Origin: Syntrophobacterales bacterium
GTDB taxonomy: Bacteria; Desulfobacterota; Syntrophobacteria; BM002
Assembly (NCBI GenBank): GCA_030601545.1
Contig: JAUVTM010000034.1
Span: forward strand, 1 to 12,825
Direction of reading: 5' to 3'
Length of the DNA stretch: 12,825 nt
Part shown: positions 7,267-12,825 of the stretch, piece by piece
Numbering within the stretch: the first letter of the stretch is position 1
How the letters are laid out: every line of letters begins with the position of its first letter
Translations under genes and position numbers: made by a program
Notes under the pieces: generated by a model
Databases searched by the model: none
The model's input: the letters and a program-made list of their open reading frames with translations, nothing else
Told to the model about the DNA's origin: nothing

Positions 7267-8949
7267 ATGGAGAAAACTGATGTAACCTTGCTCATTGGTG
7301 GGGAGGCAGGACAAGGGCTAGTGACTTTAGGACAGCTCCTTGCCAAGAGTCTGGTCCACGCTGGCTACTCTATCCTTGTAACCCAGAGCTACCAGTCACG
7401 CATTCGAGGTGGTCACAACACCTTCGCCATCCGGGTTAGCACGGAAGCCGTCGTCGCTCCACGGGAGTCGGTGGACCTCCTGATTGCCATGAATGCAGAA
7501 ACAGTGACTCTTCATAAAGCAGAAGTTGCTGATGGTGGGCTCATTGTCGCTGATGAGGCCCATGGAACTGAGACTGATGGTTGTCTCGTGGTACCGTACC
7601 AGCAGTTGGGAGAGACAAGATTCGCCAATGTGGTGGCGCTAGGCGTTGTGAGTGTTCTACTTGGTCTTGATCAACCGCTGGTGGCCAGAAGCTTAGATGA
7701 CTTTTTTGGCAAGAAAGACCATGAGATGGCTGAGAAGAACAGACAGATATTGACCACCGCTTTTGACTGGTGCGACCAACAAACCGTTGCTTTTGAAAAA
7801 CTCCCCCCCGTGGCTAAACCAATCCAGCGCATGGTGATGAACGGCAATGAGGCCATCGCAATGGGTGCACTCTCCGCAGGGGTGAAATTTTGCTCCTTTT
7901 ATCCCATGACTCCAGCAACCTCCATTGCCCTCAATCTGGCGGCTCAGGCCGGCCGCATGGGTCTGGTGGTGGAACAGGCCGAGGATGAGATTGCCGCCAT
8001 TAATATGGCCATTGGAGCCTCCTTTGCAGGCGTGCCGAGCATTGTGCCCACGTCCGGTGGAGGTTTTGCCCTCATGACTGAAGGGGTTAGCCTTGCCGGA
8101 ATGAGTGAGACGCCGGTGTTGATTGTGGTGGCGCAAAGGCCGGGGCCGGCAACGGGTTTGCCGACCCGCACAGAGCAGGCGGACCTGGAGTTTGTTTTGC
8201 ATTCAGGTCACGGCGAATTTCCCCGGGCGATCTTCAGTCCCGGAACGGTGGAGGAATGTTTCTGGCTCGCCCGAAAGAGTCTTGAAGTGGCGGCCAAATT
8301 TCAGGGCCCCGTGTTTCTTCTCACCGACCAGTTTCTCGCAGACTCTTCCCGTGCTGTAACACCTTTCGATATTGACAACTTGGAGCCGATTGATCCGGGG
8401 ATAGAAACAGACGCTTCTTCTTTGCCGTACAGTCGATATGCTATCACTCCAAGCGGTGTTTCGCCTCGACTTCTCCCCGGCATGACCAAACACCTCGTGG
8501 TCGCCGGCGGTGATGAGCATCCAGTGGATGGCCATCTCACCGAGGATCTTAGCATACGTGAAGTCATGGTGGAAAAGCGAATGAGGAAAGAGCAGGGAAT
8601 AATTGCCGAGGTCGTTCCACCAGAGGCTCAGGGAGACGAGCGTCCGGACCTTCTTCTGGTTACATGGGGTTCGAGCAAAGGTTCGGTTTTGGAGGCCGCA
8701 GACCAATTGCGCAATGAAACCACTCGGGTGGGAACTCTCCATTTCTCACAGGTTTGGCCTTTGGTCCCGGATCACTTTCTGCAACGGTTCCAGGATGCCG
8801 GGAAAGTGGTCTGCGTGGAAGGGAACGCCTTTGGCCAACTGGCACGTCTCATCAGGAGGGAAACCGGTTTTGCCGTTCACAGCCGGGTGCTTCGCTATGA
8901 TGGTCTGCCCATTACACCGGAGTACATAATAAGGGAATTAGGAGATTAG
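7267..8949 (+). CDS. korA: 2-oxoacid:ferredoxin oxidoreductase, alpha subunit with fused gamma domain
   Basis: 560 residues. Residues 1 to about 180 are the gamma domain (GGEAGQGLVTLGQLL, then SYQSRIRGGHNTFAIR). Residues about 190-360 are the pyrimidine-binding alpha domain (GNEAIAMGALSAGVKF, YPMTPATSI, VEQAEDEIAA, QRPGPATGLPTRTEQADL). The remainder is the C-terminal transketolase-like domain. The gamma-alpha fusion paired with a separate beta gene is the two-subunit layout seen in 2-oxoglutarate and broad 2-oxoacid enzymes. These cleave a 2-oxoacid to acyl-CoA and CO2 and pass two electrons to ferredoxin. Substrate (2-oxoglutarate, pyruvate or branched-chain oxoacid) cannot be told from sequence, so the korA name is tentative. 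Its 3' end, encoding RELGD, lies inside an 8-bp tandem repeat. The beta gene starts 203 bases later, a gap filled by repeats. Confidence 0.88.
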   Translation: MEKTDVTLLIGGEAGQGLVTLGQLLAKSLVHAGYSILVTQSYQSRIRGGHNTFAIRVSTEAVVAPRESVDLLIAMNAETVTLHKAEVADGGLIVADEAHGTETDGCLVVPYQQLGETRFANVVALGVVSVLLGLDQPLVARSLDDFFGKKDHEMAEKNRQILTTAFDWCDQQTVAFEKLPPVAKPIQRMVMNGNEAIAMGALSAGVKFCSFYPMTPATSIALNLAAQAGRMGLVVEQAEDEIAAINMAIGASFAGVPSIVPTSGGGFALMTEGVSLAGMSETPVLIVVAQRPGPATGLPTRTEQADLEFVLHSGHGEFPRAIFSPGTVEECFWLARKSLEVAAKFQGPVFLLTDQFLADSSRAVTPFDIDNLEPIDPGIETDASSLPYSRYAITPSGVSPRLLPGMTKHLVVAGGDEHPVDGHLTEDLSIREVMVEKRMRKEQGIIAEVVPPEAQGDERPDLLLVTWGSSKGSVLEAADQLRNETTRVGTLHFSQVWPLVPDHFLQRFQDAGKVVCVEGNAFGQLARLIRRETGFAVHSRVLRYDGLPITPEYIIRELGD

Positions 8950-8964
8950 GGGATTCAGGGAATT
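8932..8964 (+). repeat. 8-bp tandem repeat straddling the korA stop codon
   Basis: Units AGGGAATT (8932-8939), AGGAGATT (8940-8947), AGGGGATTC (8948-8956) and AGGGAATT (8957-8964). The first two encode the last residues of KorA; the stop codon lies at 8947-8949. The array ends two bases before the REP doublet at 8967. Confidence 0.65.
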
Positions 8965-8966
8965 GA

Positions 8967-9066
8967 GTAGGGCCGGTCTCTGCACCGGCCAAAATACTAG
9001 ATCTTTCGATTAAAGGCTTTATAGGCGGGTGCGGTGACCCGCCCTACGTGAGGTGATTAACAGAGT
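8967..9066 (+). repeat. REP doublet (REPIN/BIME-like), copy 1, between korA and korB
   Basis: The element has two opposed hairpins with a GTAG foot. Unit A: GTAG 8967-8970, stem GGCCGGT 8971-8977, loop CTCTGC, stem ACCGGCC 8984-8990. Unit B, on the other strand: CTAC 9044-9047, with stems 9024-9030 (GGCGGGT) and 9037-9043 (ACCCGCC). A 33-base linker joins them and a 19-base tail follows to 9066. The same 100 bp occurs inverted at 11590-11689 with 7 mismatches and no gaps. The GTAG foot followed by a GC-rich hairpin, paired in inverted orientation, is the known layout of REP sequences mobilised by RAYT (TnpA-REP) transposases; no RAYT gene is in this window. Confidence 0.85.
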
Positions 9067-9069
9067 TTT

Positions 9070-9117
9070 GAAAATTAAGAAATTTGAATTTTGAATTTGT
9101 TTCGAATTTCGAGATTT
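9070..9117. repeat. AT-rich heptamer repeats before korB (locus 3)
   Basis: Units GAAAATT (9070-9076), GAAATTT (9079-9085), GAATTTT (9086-9092), GAATTTG (9093-9099), then GAATTTC (9104-9110) and GAGATTT (9111-9117). Because GAATTTC-type units are themselves nearly palindromic, the tract can fold on itself. The 7-bp period matches the two arrays in the left part of the window, again with a different unit. Confidence 0.6.
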
Positions 9118-9152
9118 TGATTTATGGTGGGGACCGAACTTGAGGCAAGACT

Positions 9153-10004
9153 ATGGTAACTATCGAAGATTACGGGAAATATGAAACTGCTTGGTGTCCG
9201 GGTTGCGGGAACTTTTCGATTCTCGACGCAGTAAAGCGTGGCCTGGTTACAAGCGAACTGGAGCCGCATCAGGTGCTGTTCGTTTCAGGAATCGGCCAGG
9301 CTGCCAAAGCACCTCACTATTTGAATACCAACGTCTTTAACGGCCTGCATGGGCGGGCTCTGCCCGTAGCCAGTGGTGCCAAGCTCGCCAATCCCAATCT
9401 CAAAGTAATCGTTGAGAGTGGAGATGGGTGCAATTACGGGGAGGGCGGAAACCATTTCCTTGCTGCCATAAGGCGCAACATAGATCTGACCTTGATTGTG
9501 CACGATAATCAGATCTACGGTCTCACCAAGGGCCAGGCCAGCCCCACATCAGAGGAAGGTTTGATCACAAAAGCTCAACCTGAAGGAGTGGCCTCGGCGC
9601 CATTTAATCCCATTGCGGTTGCGGTTGCCATGCAGGCCAGTTTCGTGGCCCGCGGTTTTTCCGGCATGATTGATCACCTGGCTGGACTTCTCAAAGAGGC
9701 CATGGCCCATGAAGGATTTGCCCTGATCGATGTGTTACAGCCTTGTGTTTCCTTCAACAAGGTCAACACCTTCGCCTGGTACAAAAAGCGTTGTTATACT
9801 CTACCAGATGAATACGACCCTACTGATTGGCGGTCTGCCATGCAGACGGCTATGGAATGGGGGGACAAGATCCCTCTGGGGATCATCTACCGCAACCAAA
9901 GGACCACCTTTGAAAAACGATTTTCAGTCCTGCAGCAAGGTCCGTTGATTGGTCGGGATACGGATTTTGGGGAGCTCAAGAAGATTCTGGAAAAGTTCGC
10001 TTAG
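9153..10004 (+). CDS. korB: 2-oxoacid:ferredoxin oxidoreductase, beta (TPP-binding) subunit
   Basis: 283 residues, usual length for the beta subunit of two-subunit enzymes. It binds thiamine diphosphate through D91 and G92 of ESGDGCNYGEGGNHF and the following N-rich strand, and it should hold the single [4Fe-4S] cluster. Cluster cysteines C15 and C18 (CPGCGNF) and C198 (LQPCVSFN) are present. At the place of the usual third cysteine (GIGC) it has GIGQAAKAPHY, so Q49 replaces it; C93 in GDGC is a nearby extra cysteine. This may mark a distinct subfamily and not a defect. GAGG at 9142-9145 lies seven bases before the ATG. Unlike the normal tight alpha-beta coupling, 203 bases with a REP doublet and AT-rich repeats precede it, so translation cannot be directly coupled to korA. 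No delta ferredoxin subunit gene is present. Confidence 0.88.
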   Translation: MVTIEDYGKYETAWCPGCGNFSILDAVKRGLVTSELEPHQVLFVSGIGQAAKAPHYLNTNVFNGLHGRALPVASGAKLANPNLKVIVESGDGCNYGEGGNHFLAAIRRNIDLTLIVHDNQIYGLTKGQASPTSEEGLITKAQPEGVASAPFNPIAVAVAMQASFVARGFSGMIDHLAGLLKEAMAHEGFALIDVLQPCVSFNKVNTFAWYKKRCYTLPDEYDPTDWRSAMQTAMEWGDKIPLGIIYRNQRTTFEKRFSVLQQGPLIGRDTDFGELKKILEKFA

Positions 10005-10091
10005 GCCGGCAGCAATTGGCGGAGACGAGAGAGAAGTTTGGGGGCGGGGACAAACGGAAATTGATAAAGCTACTGTGTGGAGGAGAATCTG

Positions 10092-11303
10092 ATGGAAAAA
10101 CCTTTCAAAGCGATTAAAGTAACCGATAACGTTTACTGGGTGGGGGCAATCGACTGGGGAATCCGTGATTTCCACGGTTACCTCACTGAGCGAGGGAGCA
10201 CATACAATGCCTTTTTGGTAATGGCAGACAAAATCACCTTGATTGACACGGTCAAGCCTCCTTTTCTACCCGAACTTCTAGCCCGAATCGGTTCGGTGGT
10301 GGATCCAAAGGAAATCGACTATGTTGTCTCCAATCACGCGGAAATGGATCACTCCGGTTCTCTGGTGGATGTTATAGACGTGGTACAGCCAGAGAAGGTG
10401 TTTGCTTCTTCCATGGGCGCCAAAGCACTCAAGGAACACTTTCACCTGGATCGAGAGATTGTGGTGGTCAAGAATGGTGAGAATCTCAGTCTCGGCAACC
10501 TGAGTTTGACCTTCCTCGAGACTCGCATGCTCCACTGGCCCGACAGTATGTTCAGTTACTTACCTGAGGAGAAGTTGCTCTTTTCACAGGATGCCTTTGG
10601 CATGCACCTCGCCACCAGTGAGAGATTTGCGGATGAGATCGACGAATCCATTCTGGAGTATGAAGGCGAAAAATATTATGCCAATATTTTGCTCCCTTTC
10701 TCTGCCCTGGTGACAAAGCTTCTGGATAAGGTTGGCGAGCTTGGTATCCAAATCGATATTATTGCCTGTGACCATGGCCCCATATGGAGAAAGGATCTCG
10801 ACAAGATTATCGGCTGGTACTCCAAATGGGCCCAGCAGAAACCTACGAATAAAGCGGTAGTTGTCTTCGACACCATGTGGTACAGCACCGCTAAAATGGC
10901 AGAGGCCATTGCCGAGGGCTTGCTGGCCGGGGGCGCGCAGCCAAAGATAATGCCGCTCAAAGCTAATCACCGCAGTAATGTGGCCACTGAAATCCTGGAT
11001 GCAGGAGCAGTGGTGGTAGGTTCTCCAACACTGAACAACAACATGTATCCGACGGTTGCCGACTTGTTGGTTTACCTTAAAGGATTGAAGCCGAAGAACC
11101 TGGTGGGTGCAGCATTCGGCTCCTATGGCTGGAGTGGTGAGGCTGTGGGCCAGGTGCGAGGAATGTTGGAAGAGATGAAGATCGATCTGGTGGACGAGGG
11201 CTTGCGGATCAAGTATGTCCCCGACGGTGATTCCCTAAACAAGTGCTTTGATCTCGGACTTCGGGTCGCAGAAAAGGTCAAAGCATTGTGTGAAGGGGCA
11301 TAG
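10092..11303 (+). CDS. fprA: Flavodiiron protein (A-type flavoprotein, FprA/ROO family)
   Basis: 403 residues, standard length. It reduces O2 to water and/or NO to N2O in the cytoplasm. The N-terminal metallo-beta-lactamase-like domain has the complete diiron set: H82-x-E84-x-D86-H87 (NHAEMDHSG), H148 (RMLHWPD), D167 (SQDAFG) and H228 (CDHGP). The C-terminal flavodoxin domain starts near residue 255, with the FMN loop FDTMWYSTAKMAEA and GSPTLNNNMYPTVAD. There is no fused rubredoxin or flavin reductase domain, so electrons must come from a separate carrier; a rubredoxin-like gene follows after 36 bases. The ATG at 10092 is chosen over an in-frame GTG at 10077 because GGAGGAG at 10079-10085 lies six bases upstream and inside the longer version. 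O2 versus NO preference cannot be read from sequence. The 87 bases before it show nothing notable. Confidence 0.96.
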   Translation: MEKPFKAIKVTDNVYWVGAIDWGIRDFHGYLTERGSTYNAFLVMADKITLIDTVKPPFLPELLARIGSVVDPKEIDYVVSNHAEMDHSGSLVDVIDVVQPEKVFASSMGAKALKEHFHLDREIVVVKNGENLSLGNLSLTFLETRMLHWPDSMFSYLPEEKLLFSQDAFGMHLATSERFADEIDESILEYEGEKYYANILLPFSALVTKLLDKVGELGIQIDIIACDHGPIWRKDLDKIIGWYSKWAQQKPTNKAVVVFDTMWYSTAKMAEAIAEGLLAGGAQPKIMPLKANHRSNVATEILDAGAVVVGSPTLNNNMYPTVADLLVYLKGLKPKNLVGAAFGSYGWSGEAVGQVRGMLEEMKIDLVDEGLRIKYVPDGDSLNKCFDLGLRVAEKVKALCEGA

Positions 11304-11339
11304 TTCAGTTATAGGAATGAAAAAAGAGGAGGTGAAAGC

Positions 11340-11501
11340 ATGCAAAATTCTTGGAAATGCACGAAGTGTGGGTACACATTGGAGACCGATGCACCACCCG
11401 AAACGTGTCCATCTTGCAACGAGAAGTGCGAATTCGTAAATGTTACCTGTTACATACCCGACTGTGGCGACACAGGAAGTGATCCGAGACTTGGATCCTA
11501 A
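11340..11501 (+). CDS. Small rubredoxin-like protein with extra cysteines
   Basis: 53 residues. A Cys4 iron site is formed by C7-x2-C10-G-Y and C23-P-S-C26, with only 12 residues between the pairs. This is the compact spacing of rubrerythrin-type rubredoxin domains and much shorter than in classic rubredoxin. After it come three more cysteines, C30, C37 and C42, and a short tail ending SDPRLGS; their role is unknown (extra metal, disulfide or redox switch). A very strong ribosome site AGGAGGTGA at 11327-11335 precedes the ATG, and the gene begins 36 bases after fprA, so it should be co-transcribed. Electron delivery to the flavodiiron protein, and possibly to desulfoferrodoxin or the rubrerythrin-like protein, is inferred from the site type and position. 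Confidence 0.88.
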   Translation: MQNSWKCTKCGYTLETDAPPETCPSCNEKCEFVNVTCYIPDCGDTGSDPRLGS

Positions 11502-11559
11502 CGCGCTAGCGCGCGGAAATTCGAAATTGGTCCTCCGGACTCCCCGCCCTGCGGGCGGG
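11502..11559 (+). terminator. Palindrome and hairpin after the rubredoxin-like gene
   Basis: Directly after the stop codon is the 12-bp perfect palindrome CGCGCTAGCGCG (11502-11513). Two heptamers, GAAATTC and GAAATTG, follow at 11516-11529. Then comes a perfect hairpin, CCCGCCC 11543-11549 and GGGCGGG 11553-11559 with loop TGC. No T-tract follows, so this may slow or end transcription or protect the 3' end, but it is not a standard intrinsic terminator. Confidence 0.4.
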
Positions 11560-11589
11560 TCCCCAGTTTCTAATTCTCGAATGCTCTAT

Positions 11590-11689
11590 ACTCTGTTAAT
11601 CACCTCACGTAGGGCGGGTCACCGTACCCGCCTACAAAGCCTTTGATCGAAGGAGCTGGTATTTTGGCCGGTACAGAGACCGGCCCTAC
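11590..11689 (-). repeat. REP doublet (REPIN/BIME-like), copy 2, inverted
   Basis: This is the reverse complement of 8967-9066 with 93 of 100 identities and no gaps. On the + strand it reads GTAG 11609-11612, stems 11613-11619 and 11626-11632 (GGCGGGT/ACCCGCC), then stems 11666-11672 and 11679-11685 (GGCCGGT/ACCGGCC) and CTAC 11686-11689. Six of the seven differences from copy 1 are transitions. Together with copy 1 it brackets korB, fprA and the rubredoxin-like gene. Confidence 0.85.
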
Positions 11690-11753
11690 GGAGAAAACAG
11701 CTCGCCAAATCCAATGGGTGGTTACGTCAACGGAATAACGAAAGAGACTAACG

Positions 11754-12344
11754 GTGACCATTAAAGTTCTTGGGATCTACGGAAGTCCTCGCAAGGGCGG
11801 CAACACTGATCTACTTCTGGATCGGATCCTGGAAGGAGCACAGGCGGCCGGCGCTGAGGTGGAGTCGGTCTATGCACGGAAGTTAAAGATTAGCGGCTGT
11901 ATTGAGTGTGGAAGCTGTGAGGACACGGGAGAGTGTGCAGTTCATGATGACATGGATACGGTGTACCCACTGCTTCAGGAGGCTGATGTCATCTTTCTGG
12001 CTTCCCCGAACTTCTTCTATAATGTCACAGCTCAGTTGAAGCTTTTGATCGACCGAAGCCAGGCCATGTGGTCCAAGAGGTTGCTGGAAAAGACGCCGGA
12101 ACAGAGGCGAAAATACGACGGCGGCAAGGGTTACCTAATCTGTGTGGGGGCCACGAAAGGGAAAAACCTCTTTGTTGGGGTGGAGCTGACGGCAAAGTAC
12201 TTCTTCGATGCTCTGGACATGAGTTACGAAGGAGGGCTTCTGTTCGATAGAATTGAGGCCAAGGGTGAGATCAAGAAGCACCCGGACGTCCTGGAGCAGG
12301 GTTTTAACCTTGGAAAGAGCGCTGTAGAGAGTATGAAAGTTTAA
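11754..12344 (+). CDS. Iron-sulfur flavoprotein / NADPH-dependent FMN reductase family protein
   Basis: 196 residues with a GTG start. The flavodoxin-like fold opens with MTIKVLGIYGSPRKGGNTD, whose GSPRKGGNT loop binds the FMN phosphate; SPNFFYNVTAQLKLLIDRS is the second flavin-contact region. A compact cysteine motif, C49-x2-C52-x2-C55-x5-C61 (GCIECGSCEDTGEC), is that of the iron-sulfur flavoproteins of anaerobes, which bind one [4Fe-4S] cluster next to FMN. Such proteins accept electrons from ferredoxin; their final acceptor is poorly defined, with O2, H2O2 and quinones proposed. The ribosome site before the GTG is weak (AAAGAGA region), so initiation may be low or coupled. It lies 64 bases after REP copy 2 and is separated from the fprA group by about 250 bases of repeats and hairpins. 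Confidence 0.85.
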   Translation: MTIKVLGIYGSPRKGGNTDLLLDRILEGAQAAGAEVESVYARKLKISGCIECGSCEDTGECAVHDDMDTVYPLLQEADVIFLASPNFFYNVTAQLKLLIDRSQAMWSKRLLEKTPEQRRKYDGGKGYLICVGATKGKNLFVGVELTAKYFFDALDMSYEGGLLFDRIEAKGEIKKHPDVLEQGFNLGKSAVESMKV

Positions 12345-12380
12345 ACGTGCTTTCTGTGTGTGACGGATTCTACTGTTCAT

Positions 12381-12439
12381 GTAGGAGCAAGCTCCCTCCG
12401 GGTCGTAGGCCCCTCCGGGCAGTAGGCTGCTTGCGATAG
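12381..12439 (+). repeat. Second type of GTAG repeat with internal 17-bp tandem duplication
   Basis: The element begins GTAGGAGCAAGC (12381-12392) and ends TTGCGATAG (12431-12439); these ends resemble the two halves of a GTAGGAGC...GCGA-type REP hairpin. Between them lie two copies of a 17-bp unit: 12394-12410 and 12411-12427, differing only at two adjacent bases (TC versus CA). Each copy contains CTCCGGG and GTAGGC. It fills the 128-base gap before the flavodoxin gene. Confidence 0.6.
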
Positions 12440-12472
12440 AGATCCGACAAAAAGAATGGGAGGAAAAAGAAT

Positions 12473-12825
12473 ATGGCAAAAGTTCTCGTGGTTTATGCCA
12501 CCAGGACCAGTTCGACTAGAGATATTGCTGATCTCGTTGCAGAAGGAATCCGCTTTTCCGGCAATGAGGCAGTGATGGTTGATGTGAAGGATGTTAAGAA
12601 CAAGGCCGATTTCGAAGGATATGACGGCTATGTCTTCGGTTCCCCCACCTACCACGGTGAGATGCTGCAGCCCATGAAAACCATGTTGTTTCTGGCGGAA
12701 AAGGCCAACCTGGAAGGCAAAGTGGGTGGCGCTTTTGGCGCGCACGGCTGGAGCACCGAAGCCCAGGATCGCATCTACAATACTATGAAAGAAGTCTTCA
12801 AGATGGACATGGCCAAAGGTCCGCT
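12473..12825 (+). CDS. Stand-alone flavodoxin, FprA-flavodoxin-domain type (partial, runs off the window)
   Basis: 117 residues are visible and the frame is still open at the window edge; family members are about 140-150 residues. MAKVLVVYATRTSSTRDIAD contains the FMN phosphate-binding loop (TRTSSTR), YVFGSPTYHGEMLQP is the second flavin loop, and GGAFGAHGWSTEAQDRI is the third. The last motif closely parallels AAFGSYGWSGEAVGQV in the flavodiiron protein upstream, so this is the flavodoxin family related to that domain and not a classic acidic flavodoxin. GGGAGG at 12458-12463 lies nine bases before the ATG. It may be an electron shuttle for the 2-oxoacid oxidoreductase or the flavodiiron protein; this is inference from context. 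Confidence 0.88.
   Translation, partial: MAKVLVVYATRTSSTRDIADLVAEGIRFSGNEAVMVDVKDVKNKADFEGYDGYVFGSPTYHGEMLQPMKTMLFLAEKANLEGKVGGAFGAHGWSTEAQDRIYNTMKEVFKMDMAKGP

Noticed and set aside
8967..9066. REP doublet as a terminator for korA
   Set aside because: Hairpins are followed by AAAATACT and mixed sequence, not a T-tract, and the same unit recurs inverted elsewhere, so a repeat element is the better explanation.
10077..10091. Upstream GTG start for the flavodiiron protein
   Set aside because: The GGAGGAG ribosome site for the ATG at 10092 lies within that extension.
9067..11589. Composite transposon bounded by the inverted repeats
   Set aside because: No transposase gene lies between the copies, no target-site duplication was seen outside them, and the genes inside are ordinary in codon character for the region.

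Overview
The window reads as chromosome from a strictly or mainly anaerobic bacterium, most likely a sulfate-reducing or syntrophic member of the Desulfobacterota (former Deltaproteobacteria). The basis is the gene mix: a two-centre desulfoferrodoxin, a flavodiiron protein, a rubrerythrin-like diiron protein, a 2-oxoacid:ferredoxin oxidoreductase, an iron-sulfur flavoprotein and an octaheme cytochrome c. No rRNA or tRNA gene was recognised, so the lineage is an inference. All thirteen genes lie on the + strand; the last one runs off the right edge.

Layout. Positions 44-3873 hold three genes without an obvious common theme: a cytochrome b5-like/DUF2231 membrane protein, a UbiA-family prenyltransferase and a long acyl-CoA dehydrogenase. 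They are separated by gene-free stretches that carry arrays of 7-bp repeats in inverted arrangement. Positions 4060-6644 hold thiol peroxidase (tpx), a secreted octaheme cytochrome of the hydroxylamine oxidoreductase (HAO) type, and desulfoferrodoxin (dfx), closed by a good rho-independent terminator. Positions 6751-12825 hold a rubrerythrin-like protein, a two-subunit 2-oxoacid oxidoreductase (alpha with fused gamma domain, then beta), an FprA-type flavodiiron protein, a 53-residue rubredoxin-like protein, an iron-sulfur flavoprotein, and a stand-alone flavodoxin resembling the flavodoxin domain of the flavodiiron protein.

How the genes may work together (inference). From tpx onward the region looks like an oxygen, peroxide, superoxide and nitrogen-oxide defence block. 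Dfx would remove superoxide, Tpx and the rubrerythrin-like protein peroxide, the flavodiiron protein O2 or NO, and the octaheme cytochrome possibly nitrite, hydroxylamine or NO in the periplasm. The 2-oxoacid oxidoreductase could supply low-potential electrons, which the rubredoxin-like protein, the flavodoxin and the iron-sulfur flavoprotein could carry to the flavodiiron protein.

The most unusual non-coding structure is a 100-bp element at 8967-9066, present again in inverted orientation at 11590-11689 (93 of 100 positions identical, no gaps). Each copy is a pair of opposed hairpins with a GTAG foot, the architecture of a REP doublet (REPIN/BIME). The two copies bracket korB, fprA and the rubredoxin-like gene, and one of them separates korA from korB. 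A second, different GTAG-type repeat with an internal 17-bp tandem duplication lies at 12381-12439.
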